Source of the DNA: Paracoccus solventivorans
GTDB taxonomy: Bacteria > Pseudomonadota > Alphaproteobacteria > Rhodobacterales > Rhodobacteraceae
Direction of reading: 5' to 3'
DNA: 64,000 bases
Assembly: GCF_900142875.1 (NCBI RefSeq)
Contig: NZ_FRCK01000012.1
Location: forward strand, 1-64,000
The notes below the pieces were generated by a model that did no database searches, was not told the DNA's origin, and saw only the letters and a program-made list of their open reading frames with translations. Position 1 is the first letter of the stretch; each line of letters opens with the position of its first letter. The translations under genes and the position numbers were made by a program. Positions 16,527-26,667 of this stretch are shown piece by piece.

Positions 16527-17473
16527 ATGACCGATCCGACCACTTCCCCCACTTCCGCCCCGCGCGGCTTCTGGCAGCGGCTGTTCGACAGCGACATCTG
16601 GTTTTCATGGTCGCGCTCGCCGGTGACCATCGTCGCTTCGCTGGTGGCGCTGGCGCTGATCCTGGCGGCGGTGCTGGCGCCGTGGATTGCGCCGCACACC
16701 CCCTTCGACCCCGCCACGGTCGAGCTAATGGACGGCTTCACCCCGCCCGGCCAGCAGGCGCTGTCGGGCACCACCTATCTGCTGGGCAGCGACGACCAGG
16801 GCCGCGACATGCTGTCGACGATCATGTACGGCTCGCGCGTGTCGCTGTTCGTGGGGTTTGCGGCGACGCTGTTCGCGATGACGCTGGGCATCGCGCTGGG
16901 GCTGACCGCCGGCTATCGCGGCGGCTTTGCCGACACCATCATCATGCGCATCGCCGATGTGCAGCTGTCCTTCCCGGCGATCCTGATCGCACTGCTGATC
17001 TTTGGGGTGGCGCAAGGGCTGATCCCGGCCAGCCAGCAGGAACAGACCGCGGTCTGGGTGCTGATCCTGGCCATCGGCCTGTCCAACTGGGCGCAATTCG
17101 CCCGCACCGTGCGCGGCACCACCATGGTCGAGCGGCAAAAGGACTATGTTTCCGCCGCCCGCCTGCTGGGGCGCAACCCGCTGGCCATCGTCACCCGCCA
17201 CGTGCTGCCCAACGTGCTGGGGCCGGTGCTGGTGATCGCCACCATCAGCCTCGCGCTCGCCATCATCGAGGAGGCGACGCTGTCCTATCTGGGCGTCGGC
17301 GTGCCGCCCACCCAGCCCAGCCTGGGCACGCTGATCCGCATCGGCCAGCGGTTCCTGTTCTCGGGCGAGTGGTGGATCCTCGCCTTTCCCGCCGTCACGC
17401 TGATCCTGCTGGCGCTGTCGGTCAACCTGCTGGGCGACTGGCTGCGCGACGCCCTGAACCCGAGGCTGCGCAA

Positions 17474-17477
<4 letters not shown>
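16527..17477 (+). CDS. Peptide-type ABC transporter permease (DppC-like)
   Basis: The second channel subunit, 316 residues. It has an N-terminal cytoplasmic arm, a first helix near 33-55, the periplasmic segment with YLLGSDDQGRDMLSTIMYGS typical of DppC (about 88-107), and an EAA loop (about 205-230, QKDYVSAARLLGRNPLAIV). Its stop codon overlaps the ATP-binding gene (ATGA at 17474). Confidence 0.9.
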
Positions 17478-19111
<1,634 letters not shown>

Positions 19112-19128
19112 AGGCCGCGCCCGCTGCC

Positions 19129-20640
19129 TCAGCCGGCAAAGCTGTCCCGGAACTGTTCGCGCAGCAGGTTCTTCTGCACCTTGCCCATGGTGTTGCGCGG
19201 CAGTTCGGCCACCACCGCATAGCGCTTGGGCTGCTTGAAGCGCGCAAGACCGGGGGCAATCGCGGCCTCAAGCGCCTGCGCGGTAACCTCGGCCCCCGCC
19301 TCGGGCACGATCACCGCCACCACCGCCTCGCCGAAATCGGGATGCGGCACCCCGATCACCGCGCTTTCCAGCACGCCCGGCTGTTCGTCCAGGACCAGCT
19401 CGATTTCCTTGGGATAGATGTTGTAGCCGCCCGAGATGATCAGGTCCTTCTGCCGCCCGACGATCGAGACATAGCCGTCGGCGTCGATCACCCCGATGTC
19501 GCCGGTGATGAAGAATCCGTCCGCGCGCAGCTCCTCGGCGGTCTTTTCGGGCATCTGCCAGTAGCCCTTGAAGACGTTGTGGCCGCGCACCTCGATCATG
19601 CCGGGGCTGCCCTGCGGCAGTTCCTCGCCGGTTTCGGGGTCGGTGATCTTCAACTCGACCCCCGGCAGCGGAAAGCCCACGGTGCCGGCGCGCCGCTCGC
19701 CGTCATAGGGGTTCGAGGTCGACATGTTGGTTTCCGTCATCCCGTAGCGTTCAAGGATGCGGTGGCCGGTGCGCCCCTGAAACTGCCGGTGGGTTTCGGC
19801 CAGCAGCGGCGCGGACCCCGAGGTGAACAGCCGCATATGCCCGGTCAGCGCCCGGTCGAAACGCGGATCATCCAGCAGCCGCGTGTAGAAGGTCGGCACC
19901 CCCATCATGCTGGTCGCCCGCGGCAGCCAGCACAGCGCCCGGTCCACGCTGAACCCGGGCAGGAAGATCATCTTGCCCCCCGACAGCAGCGACACGTTCG
20001 AGGCCACGAACAGCCCGTGGGTGTGAAAGATCGGCAGCATGTGCAGCAGCACGTCGTCGGCGGTGAAGCGCCATTCGTCCACCAGCACCTGCGCGTTATC
20101 CAGCAGGTTCGCCTGCGTCAGCATCGCGCCCTTGGACCGCCCCGTCGTCCCCGAGGTGTAAAGGATCGCCGCCAGATCGTCGCGGCTACGCTCCACCGGG
20201 TCGAAACCGTCCGGCTGCTCGGCCGCCAGCAGCGCCAGGCTGCCGTCGCCGGTGCCGTCCAGCGTCTGCATGGCGGCGCCGTGGTGGGCGGCAACCGGCC
20301 CCAGCGCCTCTGACGCCGAAGGGTCGCAGACCAGCAGCACCGCCCCCGAGTTCTCGACGAAATAGGCGACCTCGTCGGGGGTATAGGCGGTGTTCAGCGG
20401 CAGGAACACCACCCCCGCCGCCAGCGCCGCCCCATACAGCGCCAGCGCCTCGGGGGATTTCTGGATCTGCACCGCCATGCGGTCGCCCGGCTCCAGCCCC
20501 AGCACCACCAGCGCATGGGCGAAGCGATGCGCCATGGCGGCGAACTCGGCGCCGGAAATCTCGGCCCCGTCAGTCAGCAGCAGGGGCGCGGCGCGGTCGA
20601 TCTGCGGCGCGATCAGCGCGTCATACAGCGGGTTGGTCAT
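19129..20640 (-). CDS. matB: Malonyl-CoA synthetase MatB
   Basis: The enzyme activates malonate with ATP and CoA to malonyl-CoA. The 503-residue protein is an acyl-adenylate-forming ligase: the AMP motif YTSGTTGRSKGAML is near 155-168, GMTETNMSTSNPY near 293-305, and FFITGDIGVIDADGYVSIVGR and the C-terminal lysine motif PRNTMGKVQKNLLRE follow. The start is at 20640, overlapping the stop of matA (ATGA). Paired with a malonyl-CoA decarboxylase, it forms a malonate-to-acetyl-CoA route. It could also feed malonyl-CoA to the PKS in this window, though nothing in the sequence links them. Confidence 0.88.
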   Translation of the reverse strand: MTNPLYDALIAPQIDRAAPLLLTDGAEISGAEFAAMAHRFAHALVVLGLEPGDRMAVQIQKSPEALALYGAALAAGVVFLPLNTAYTPDEVAYFVENSGAVLLVCDPSASEALGPVAAHHGAAMQTLDGTGDGSLALLAAEQPDGFDPVERSRDDLAAILYTSGTTGRSKGAMLTQANLLDNAQVLVDEWRFTADDVLLHMLPIFHTHGLFVASNVSLLSGGKMIFLPGFSVDRALCWLPRATSMMGVPTFYTRLLDDPRFDRALTGHMRLFTSGSAPLLAETHRQFQGRTGHRILERYGMTETNMSTSNPYDGERRAGTVGFPLPGVELKITDPETGEELPQGSPGMIEVRGHNVFKGYWQMPEKTAEELRADGFFITGDIGVIDADGYVSIVGRQKDLIISGGYNIYPKEIELVLDEQPGVLESAVIGVPHPDFGEAVVAVIVPEAGAEVTAQALEAAIAPGLARFKQPKRYAVVAELPRNTMGKVQKNLLREQFRDSFAG

Positions 20641-21953
20641 TCCTTGGTCTTTCCTGTCTGCTTGCCCCGGGACAGCAGGGCCCGGATATCCTTGGACATC
20701 ACCACGGTATTCTGCGTGGCGAAAGCCTCGTGGTTCGCCTCGACCCGGTCCAGGTCGTAAAGATAGCTGACCATGGCCGAGGCCGATTGCGCCAGCCCCT
20801 GCGCCGACACATCGGCCAGCGCATGGATCAGATGCAGCTCGGCGCCGTTGCCCAGATGGAAGCGCGCCACCGGGTCGGCGGGGGCGCCGCCGGGGCGTTT
20901 TTCCTCGGCCAGCCAGATTGCGGCATGGGTGCGCAGCTTGTCCGACAGCGCGGCGATGGCGTCGCGGTCGCCGGCCTCGGCCGCGGCGACCAGCTTGCGG
21001 GCGGATTCGTCGTCCTGCGCGCGCAGATGCCCCATCAACCCCGGAATCGGCGACAGCGTCACGAAGGTCCGCAGCTGCGGCAGTTCCTGATGCAGCTCGG
21101 CCACCACCTGCTTGATCAGCGAATTGCCAAAGGAGATGCCGCGCAGCCCCTCCTGACAGTTCGAGATCGAATAGAACACCGCGGTGTCGGTGTCCTCGTC
21201 GTCCATCGCCACGCGGTTTTCCGCCAGCAGGTCCTGGACCGAGGACGGGATGCCCCGGCACAGCGCCACCTCGACGAAGATCAGCGGCTCTTCCAGCATC
21301 GAGGGGTGGAAGAAGGCAAAGCAGCGCCGGTCCTGCGGCATCACCCGCCGTTGCAGGTCGGACCAGTCGTCGATGGCGTGGACGGCCTCGTATTCCACGA
21401 TCTTTTCAAGGATGTTGGCGGGCGTGTGCCAGTCGATCGGCCGCAGCACCAGAAAGCCGCGGTTGAACCACGACCGGAACAGATGCCGGAAATCCACGTC
21501 CAGCGCCGCAAGCCCGGGGTGGTCGGGCAGCAGCCGCAGCAGGTCCAGCCGCATCCGCACCAGATCCAGCGTCGCCCCCGGCGCCTGGTTCAACCGGCGC
21601 AGCAGTTCCTGCCGGCGCGGCTCGGCCGCTTCGGCCAGCGCCATGTAGGACCGCCGGTCGGGCGCGTCGCGATAGCGTTCCGCCGCGGCGATGATCGCGG
21701 CCGGGTCCACGTCCAGCGCCCCGGCCATCCAGCCGAAGAACGCGGCGCGGCCGGCCGGGTCCATCTCGCGGTATTCGTCCAGGATCTCGCCCGCAAGCCG
21801 CGTCCCCGAGACCTCGCCCTGCGCCGACAGCAGCGCCAACGCCAGCTCGGTCAGCCCGTCGCCCGAGGCGCGGCCCCTGCGGGCCGCACCGCGCCGTGGC
21901 ACCCTTTCGAACAGGCCCGACATCATGCCGGTAAAGAAAGACAGCCGTCCCAT
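20637..21953 (-). CDS. matA: Malonyl-CoA decarboxylase MatA
   Basis: It converts malonyl-CoA to acetyl-CoA and CO2. The 438-residue protein has an N-terminal helical domain (about 30-170) and a GNAT-fold catalytic domain with HPSMLEEPLIFVEVAL, SISNCQEGLRGISFGN and the FHLGNGAELH region that contains the catalytic histidine. I place the start at MGRLSFFTG (21953), just after an AAGGGGG site, rather than at an upstream in-frame ATG at 22040. matB follows with an ATGA overlap. No malonate carrier or MatR-type regulator is seen nearby. Confidence 0.88.
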   Translation of the reverse strand: MGRLSFFTGMMSGLFERVPRRGAARRGRASGDGLTELALALLSAQGEVSGTRLAGEILDEYREMDPAGRAAFFGWMAGALDVDPAAIIAAAERYRDAPDRRSYMALAEAAEPRRQELLRRLNQAPGATLDLVRMRLDLLRLLPDHPGLAALDVDFRHLFRSWFNRGFLVLRPIDWHTPANILEKIVEYEAVHAIDDWSDLQRRVMPQDRRCFAFFHPSMLEEPLIFVEVALCRGIPSSVQDLLAENRVAMDDEDTDTAVFYSISNCQEGLRGISFGNSLIKQVVAELHQELPQLRTFVTLSPIPGLMGHLRAQDDESARKLVAAAEAGDRDAIAALSDKLRTHAAIWLAEEKRPGGAPADPVARFHLGNGAELHLIHALADVSAQGLAQSASAMVSYLYDLDRVEANHEAFATQNTVVMSKDIRALLSRGKQTGKTKE

Positions 21954-22112
21954 CACGCCCCCTTCAGCCTCGGTCCACCGATGCCGCGGCGATCCAAGGA
22001 AAGCGCGCGACACCACGATCATGCACATGACATAGGGCATCGCGCCGCCAAGGACAGGGCGCGGGGGGATTTCGGGCGCGATCCCGGCCGGCAGGCGGGC
22101 CGGAGCGCCTTC

Positions 22113-23678
22113 TCAGACGGTGATCCCCGACTTGCCGGGGGCGATGATCCCGTTGGGGTCCAGCGCCCGCTTCAGCGTCTGGTTCACCTGTCGCTGCACC
22201 GGCCCGTAGCAATCGGCCACCTGCTCCATAAAGGCGTTGTTGGTGCGGTAGACCGCATAGCCGTGCTGGCGGAAGGTCTGGATCAGTTCGGTCATGCAGG
22301 CATGGGCGTTCCTAGTATCCTCGGGGTCGGTCTTGTCGAACAGCAGGTCGATGACGTGATGCATGTCGCGCATGCCGACGATATATTCGCCGCAATAGTC
22401 GAAGCCCCAGCGGTTCAGGATCTCCATGGCCATCCGGGTCTGTTTCAGCGTTTCCGAGCCTTTGGCGACCGTCACCGGCGCAAACCACATCGAGCCGCCG
22501 CCGCCGCGCCAGCGGTAAAGCCCGAACTCCTGCAGGTTCATACCGCCCCGCATCAGGGCGGCGCGGTATTCAAAGGGCTCGGTGCCGGCCATGTCCTCCT
22601 GCGTGAAGATCTCGCCCTTGCCAAGCGCGCGCACCGCATCGGTGACGATCTTCCAGTTCACCTCGATCTGCTCGGGCGTGCCGTAGAGCGCGGCATAGAC
22701 GTTCCAGGCGCCGAAGCCCTCGGCCTCTTTCATGCGCTCGATGTCGGCCTGCGGCATGGCGCCGGGGCCGTCATAGTATTTCGACCGCGGAATTACCGCC
22801 GGGGCCTCCCACAGCGCATGAGCAAAGACCACGGCGTTGGGGATGATGTTGGCCATGCGCAGCGGCCGCATCATGTCGACGATCTCGGCAATGTCGTCGT
22901 CATCCCTGAACCGGATGTAGAAGGGCTTGTAGGCCGGCGGCTTCGGCATCAGCCACAGCCCCATCTTGGTGACGATGCCATAGTTCGACTGGGTGAAGAT
23001 GCCGTCCAGATAGGGGCCGTAGCCCCATTTGAACACCTGCCAGCTGTTCGAGCCCTCGACGCCGCCCATGGCGGTGCGCAGCAGATCGCCGTTCGGCAGC
23101 ACCACCTCCATCCCGCATTGCATCATGAAATGCTCGCCATAGGGGGTATAGCCGACGCCGCGGTCCAGCGTGTTGCCCACCGGCGAGGCGATGGCCGAGG
23201 GCGCCGGGCAGGACACCCACAGCGGAATGTCGTTTTCTTCCAGATAATCGACCAGCTGCTGATAGGTGACGCCCGGTTCCAGCAGCGCGGTGCCGAGTTC
23301 GGCGTCCACCTCCAGAATCCGGTTCATATGGCGGAAGTCGATCACCACCTGATGGCGGTGCCCCTGCGCGCTTCCCTGCGCGTAGGTGCCATAGCCGAAA
23401 TTGCGCCCGGTCGAGGTCGGCCAGACCGGCACCCCGAAGTCGTTGCAGATGCGCACGATCTCTTGCACCTGCTCGGCGCTGGTCGGCTGCAGCACCGCCG
23501 ACATGGCGTAATCCTCGTCCGCCACCGGCATCATGGTCTTGCGATAGGGGGTCAGCCGATCCTCGCCGATCAGCACGTTGTCGGGGCCGACGACGCTTTC
23601 GAACCGGGTCAGCGCCTGCATGAACTGTTCAGGCGACACCCCGTCCGGGGTTACGGTGATTTCGCGCTGCGTGGTCAT
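22113..23678 (-). CDS. pchF: Flavoprotein subunit of a p-cresol methylhydroxylase / eugenol hydroxylase-type enzyme
   Basis: Enzymes of this family (PchF, EhyB, related to vanillyl-alcohol oxidase) oxidise the benzylic carbon of a para-alkylphenol with water as oxygen donor and pass electrons to a small cytochrome. The 521-residue protein has the PP-loop FAD domain (PTSTGRNFGYGTY, about 88-100; IDFRHMNRILEVD; PVGNTLDRGVGYTPYG) and the family C-terminal cap. The cytochrome gene is immediately upstream (ATGA overlap at 23675), and aldehyde dehydrogenases lie in the same operon. Whether the substrate is p-cresol, eugenol or another 4-alkylphenol is not decidable from sequence. Confidence 0.82.
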   Translation of the reverse strand: MTTQREITVTPDGVSPEQFMQALTRFESVVGPDNVLIGEDRLTPYRKTMMPVADEDYAMSAVLQPTSAEQVQEIVRICNDFGVPVWPTSTGRNFGYGTYAQGSAQGHRHQVVIDFRHMNRILEVDAELGTALLEPGVTYQQLVDYLEENDIPLWVSCPAPSAIASPVGNTLDRGVGYTPYGEHFMMQCGMEVVLPNGDLLRTAMGGVEGSNSWQVFKWGYGPYLDGIFTQSNYGIVTKMGLWLMPKPPAYKPFYIRFRDDDDIAEIVDMMRPLRMANIIPNAVVFAHALWEAPAVIPRSKYYDGPGAMPQADIERMKEAEGFGAWNVYAALYGTPEQIEVNWKIVTDAVRALGKGEIFTQEDMAGTEPFEYRAALMRGGMNLQEFGLYRWRGGGGSMWFAPVTVAKGSETLKQTRMAMEILNRWGFDYCGEYIVGMRDMHHVIDLLFDKTDPEDTRNAHACMTELIQTFRQHGYAVYRTNNAFMEQVADCYGPVQRQVNQTLKRALDPNGIIAPGKSGITV

Positions 23679-24004
23679 TCTTCGGTTTCCTTGCGGATAG
23701 AGGCGAGGTGGGCGGCGATCTGATCCAGGGTGACTGCATCCACCATCGATTCGGTAAAGGCCGGCATCGGGCCCGAGCCGTGGCGGGCGAAATGGCGGAT
23801 GGTGTCGGGATCATAGTCGTTGGCGGTCAGGTCGGGGCCGACCGCATCCTCGCGCCCGGTGTGGCAGCGGGCGCAGATCTTCTGAAAGGCGATCTCGCCC
23901 GAGGGGAACATCCGCTGCGCATCCAGCCGCGGCGTGTCGGCAAGGGCGGTCCCGCCCGCTGCCAGCACAAGTGCCAGCGCGGGGATCAATCTGGGGTCGA
24001 ACAT
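23675..24004 (-). CDS. pchC: Cytochrome c subunit of the p-cresol methylhydroxylase-type enzyme
   Basis: A 109-residue exported cytochrome c: signal peptide to about residue 22 (ALA), one haem motif CARCH near residues 44-48, and a methionine ligand in GPMPAF near 78-83. It accepts electrons from the flavoprotein encoded next, with which it overlaps by four bases. The size and arrangement match the small PchC/EhyA subunits. It follows the 115-residue Tat-exported protein by seven bases. Confidence 0.85.
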   Translation of the reverse strand: MFDPRLIPALALVLAAGGTALADTPRLDAQRMFPSGEIAFQKICARCHTGREDAVGPDLTANDYDPDTIRHFARHGSGPMPAFTESMVDAVTLDQIAAHLASIRKETEE

Positions 24005-24011
24005 GGTGTCC

Positions 24012-24359
24012 TCAGCTGCTCTGGATGGTCAGGCGTTCGATGGCGCCGCGGCGGGTGCGGTGCAGGACCGCGCGGCCCTGGGCATTCAGCGCGGTGTCCA
24101 GCAGCACCTCGGCCGCGGCATCGAGATGAAGCTCAAGCCGCAGCGCCGCCGGGTCGGCAAGCAGGGCGCGCAACTGCAGGAACCGGTCAAGCTGGCTGCC
24201 CGCCAGCCGCAGACGCCGCGGCCCGGGGCCGAAGAACGGGGTCTCGGCGCTGTCAATGGTGATCGGCGCCGCCGCTGGCGTGGCAACGGCCGCACCGGCG
24301 GCGGACAGCGCGCCAAGCAGGGCGGCGCTGCCCTGCATGAAGCTGCGTCTGGTGAACAT
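24012..24359 (-). CDS. Small Tat-exported protein of the alkylphenol operon
   Basis: The 115-residue protein begins with a twin-arginine signal (RRSFMQG at residues 4-10) and a hydrophobic stretch ending near AAA at about 30. The mature part of some 85 residues has no motif I recognise. A strong AGGGAGGA site precedes the start. It sits between an aldehyde dehydrogenase gene and the cytochrome gene. In Pseudomonas p-cresol operons a small gene of unknown role (pchX) also accompanies pchC and pchF, so an assembly or haem/flavin-loading role is possible, but this is inference from position only. Confidence 0.65.
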   Translation of the reverse strand: MFTRRSFMQGSAALLGALSAAGAAVATPAAAPITIDSAETPFFGPGPRRLRLAGSQLDRFLQLRALLADPAALRLELHLDAAAEVLLDTALNAQGRAVLHRTRRGAIERLTIQSS

Positions 24360-24419
24360 GGTTCCTCCCTGGACGGATGGGGCGGCGGCCCGGGCGCGCG
24401 GGCCGCGGCCTGGGGGCGA

Positions 24420-25865
24420 TCAGAATGGATAGGGCTGGGCGGGGTCCTCGATGGTGACCCAGCGCAGCTGCGTGAACTCGGCGATGCCGGCCCGGCCGCC
24501 GAAACGGCCATGACCCGACGCCTTGACCCCGCCGAAGGGGGCCTGCGGCTCGTCGTTCACGGTGGGGCCGTTGATGTGGCAGATGCCGGTTTCCAGCCGC
24601 TCGGCAAAACCCATGGCGCGGCTGATGTCGCGGCTGAACACCGCCGAGGACAGGCCATAGTCGCTGTCGTTGGCGACGCGCAGCGCCTCGGCCTCGTCGC
24701 GCACGCGGATGATGGGCTTGACCGGGCCGAAGCTTTCCTCGGAGTGGATGCGCATCTCCGGAGTCACCCCGTCGATCACCGTCGCGGCGACCACGGCGCC
24801 GTCGCGGCTGCCGCCGGCCAGCACCCGGCCGCCCTTGGCGACGGCATCGGCGATCAGTTCCTCCATCCGGTCGGCGGCGCCGGGCAGGCACAGCGCCCCG
24901 AGCACCACCTGCCCGCGCGGATCGCCGGCCGGCAACGCCGCCGCGCGCTCGGCAAACTTGCGGGCGAAATCGTCGGCCACGCTGTCGACCACGATCATCC
25001 GCTCGGTCGACATGCAGATCTGGCCCTGGTTCATGTAGCAGCCGAAGATCGCGGCATTCACCGCCGCGTCGATATCGGCGTCCTCCAGCACCACGAAAGG
25101 CGCCTTGCCGCCCAGTTCCAGCAGTGCGGGCTTGAGGTTCTCGCCCGCCAGCCGGCCGATGATCCGCCCCACGCGGGTCGAACCGGTGAAGTTCACGTGC
25201 CGCACCTCGGGCGCGCGGATCAGCGTCTCGACGATGGCGCCTGCATCCTCGGGGGCGTTCGAGATCACGTTGACCACGCCCGGCGGGAACCCGGCATCAA
25301 CAAAGCACTGCCCGATCAGCCGGTGGGTTTCGGGGCACATTTCCGAGGATTTCAACACCGCGGTATTGCCCAGCGCCACCGGCACCGCCACCGCGCGCGT
25401 GCCCAGGATCACCGGCGCGTTCCACGGCGCGATGCCCAGGCAGACCCCGTGCGGCCGCGCCACCGCCATCGACAGGCAGCCGGGCTTGTTCGAGGGGATG
25501 ATCTCGCCCCCCGCCTGGGTGACGATGCTGGCAGCCTCGCGCAGGATGCCGGCGGCCAGCGTCACGTTGAAGCCGATCCAGGGACCGGTGGCACCGGTTT
25601 CGGCCATGGCGGCGGCGATGAAGTCGTCCATCCGCGCCTCCATCGCCGCGGCGGCCTTCAGCAGCAGGGCGCGGCGGTCCTGGGGCGATGTGCGCGACCA
25701 GCCGGGAAAGGCGGCATGGGCGGCGGCGACCGCCGCCAGCGCATCGGCATCCCCCGCCGCCGCCGCGGTCGAGGCGACGGCCCCGGTCACCGGGTCGCGC
25801 CGGTCATAGCTGCGCCCGCCCGCGGCCGCGCGGTGTTCGCCGTTGATCAGAAGCTGGGTGTCCAT
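24420..25865 (-). CDS. Aldehyde dehydrogenase (4-hydroxybenzaldehyde/vanillin type)
   Basis: An NAD(P)-dependent aldehyde dehydrogenase of about 481 residues. It shows NFTGSTRVGR (NAD loop), LELGGKAPFVVLEDADID with the active-site glutamate, and NQGQICMSTER with the catalytic cysteine. The closest recognisable theme is vanillin / 4-hydroxybenzaldehyde dehydrogenase, converting the aldehyde made by the flavocytochrome to the benzoate used by PobA. I prefer the ATG at 25865 because AGGA then lies seven bases upstream; an ATG at 25871 is the alternative. A second homologous enzyme is encoded at 26664-28148. Confidence 0.85.
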   Translation of the reverse strand: MDTQLLINGEHRAAAGGRSYDRRDPVTGAVASTAAAAGDADALAAVAAAHAAFPGWSRTSPQDRRALLLKAAAAMEARMDDFIAAAMAETGATGPWIGFNVTLAAGILREAASIVTQAGGEIIPSNKPGCLSMAVARPHGVCLGIAPWNAPVILGTRAVAVPVALGNTAVLKSSEMCPETHRLIGQCFVDAGFPPGVVNVISNAPEDAGAIVETLIRAPEVRHVNFTGSTRVGRIIGRLAGENLKPALLELGGKAPFVVLEDADIDAAVNAAIFGCYMNQGQICMSTERMIVVDSVADDFARKFAERAAALPAGDPRGQVVLGALCLPGAADRMEELIADAVAKGGRVLAGGSRDGAVVAATVIDGVTPEMRIHSEESFGPVKPIIRVRDEAEALRVANDSDYGLSSAVFSRDISRAMGFAERLETGICHINGPTVNDEPQAPFGGVKASGHGRFGGRAGIAEFTQLRWVTIEDPAQPYPF

Positions 25866-25878
25866 CTGCATGTCCTGT

Positions 25879-26667
25879 TCAGAAGCCCATGGTTTCGGCG
25901 TTGACCGAGGCTTCCAGCCCCCCATCCGCCGCGATATTGGCGCCGTTGATCCAGCGCGCACCGTCCGAGGCCAGAAACAGCACCACCGGCGCGATGTCGC
26001 CCGGGGTGCCGGCGCGGCCGACGCGGGTCACGTCGCTGTTGACCCGCGCCTCGCCCAGCACCTCGCGGAACTGGGTCAGGATCGGGGTCTCGACCGGGCC
26101 GGGGGACACGCTGTTCACCCGGATGCCGCGGTCGCGGAAGGCGGGCTGAAAGGCCGCGATCTGGGTCCACAGGATCAGCGCCTCTTTCGAGACCGGATAG
26201 CCGGCCTCGTCGGGGACGCCCAGATCGTCAGCCAGCCGGGCGGTGTCGGGGAACCCCTCGGCCGCCACCAGCGCCCGGGCGCGGTCAAGATTGCCCCGCC
26301 AGCCATAGCCCGCGATCGAGGCGACGCTGACGATGGCGCCGCCCGGCCGCATCCGCGGCGCCGCTGCCTGCGACAACGCCCGCAGCCCATAGAAATTGAT
26401 CGCCAGCGTCGGCGCCGCGCCGGTGTTGCCCGACACGCCCGCAATGTTCAGCAGCGCATCGATGCCGTCGGGCAGCGCCTGCGCCAGCGCCTGCACGCCC
26501 TGGGCCGAGGACAGGTCGCCCCGGATGAAATCGCCCACCGCCTGCGCGGGCGGGTTGCGGTCGATGCCGATGACATCGGCCCCCATCTGCGCCGCCAGTT
26601 CCGCCGTGCGCCGGCCGATGCCGCTGGCCACGCCGGTGATGGCGACCGTCTTTCCGAAAAGCATCAT
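25879..26667 (-). CDS. SDR-family alcohol dehydrogenase (coniferyl-alcohol dehydrogenase-like)
   Basis: A 262-residue short-chain dehydrogenase. TGVASGIGRR near residues 11-20 is the NAD(P) motif, NIAGVSG near 74-80 the NAG-like motif, and YPVSKEALI the catalytic Tyr-x-x-x-Lys (about 167-171). The opening KTVAITGVASGIG and the acidic VIGIDRNP that would favour NAD resemble coniferyl-alcohol dehydrogenases (CalA). In this operon it would oxidise the benzylic or allylic alcohol formed from the alkylphenol. It overlaps the upstream aldehyde dehydrogenase gene by ATGA at 26664-26667. Confidence 0.8.
   Translation of the reverse strand: MMLFGKTVAITGVASGIGRRTAELAAQMGADVIGIDRNPPAQAVGDFIRGDLSSAQGVQALAQALPDGIDALLNIAGVSGNTGAAPTLAINFYGLRALSQAAAPRMRPGGAIVSVASIAGYGWRGNLDRARALVAAEGFPDTARLADDLGVPDEAGYPVSKEALILWTQIAAFQPAFRDRGIRVNSVSPGPVETPILTQFREVLGEARVNSDVTRVGRAGTPGDIAPVVLFLASDGARWINGANIAADGGLEASVNAETMGF

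Noticed and set aside
13652-16774. A 1040-codon minus-strand open frame over the ABC importer
   Set aside because: It spans a clear terminator and two genes in one frame with no domain, so it is a shadow.
22084-22103. Hairpin after the flavoprotein gene
   Set aside because: A 6-bp stem with no T-run in the direction of transcription. In DNA this GC-rich, such stems are common by chance.
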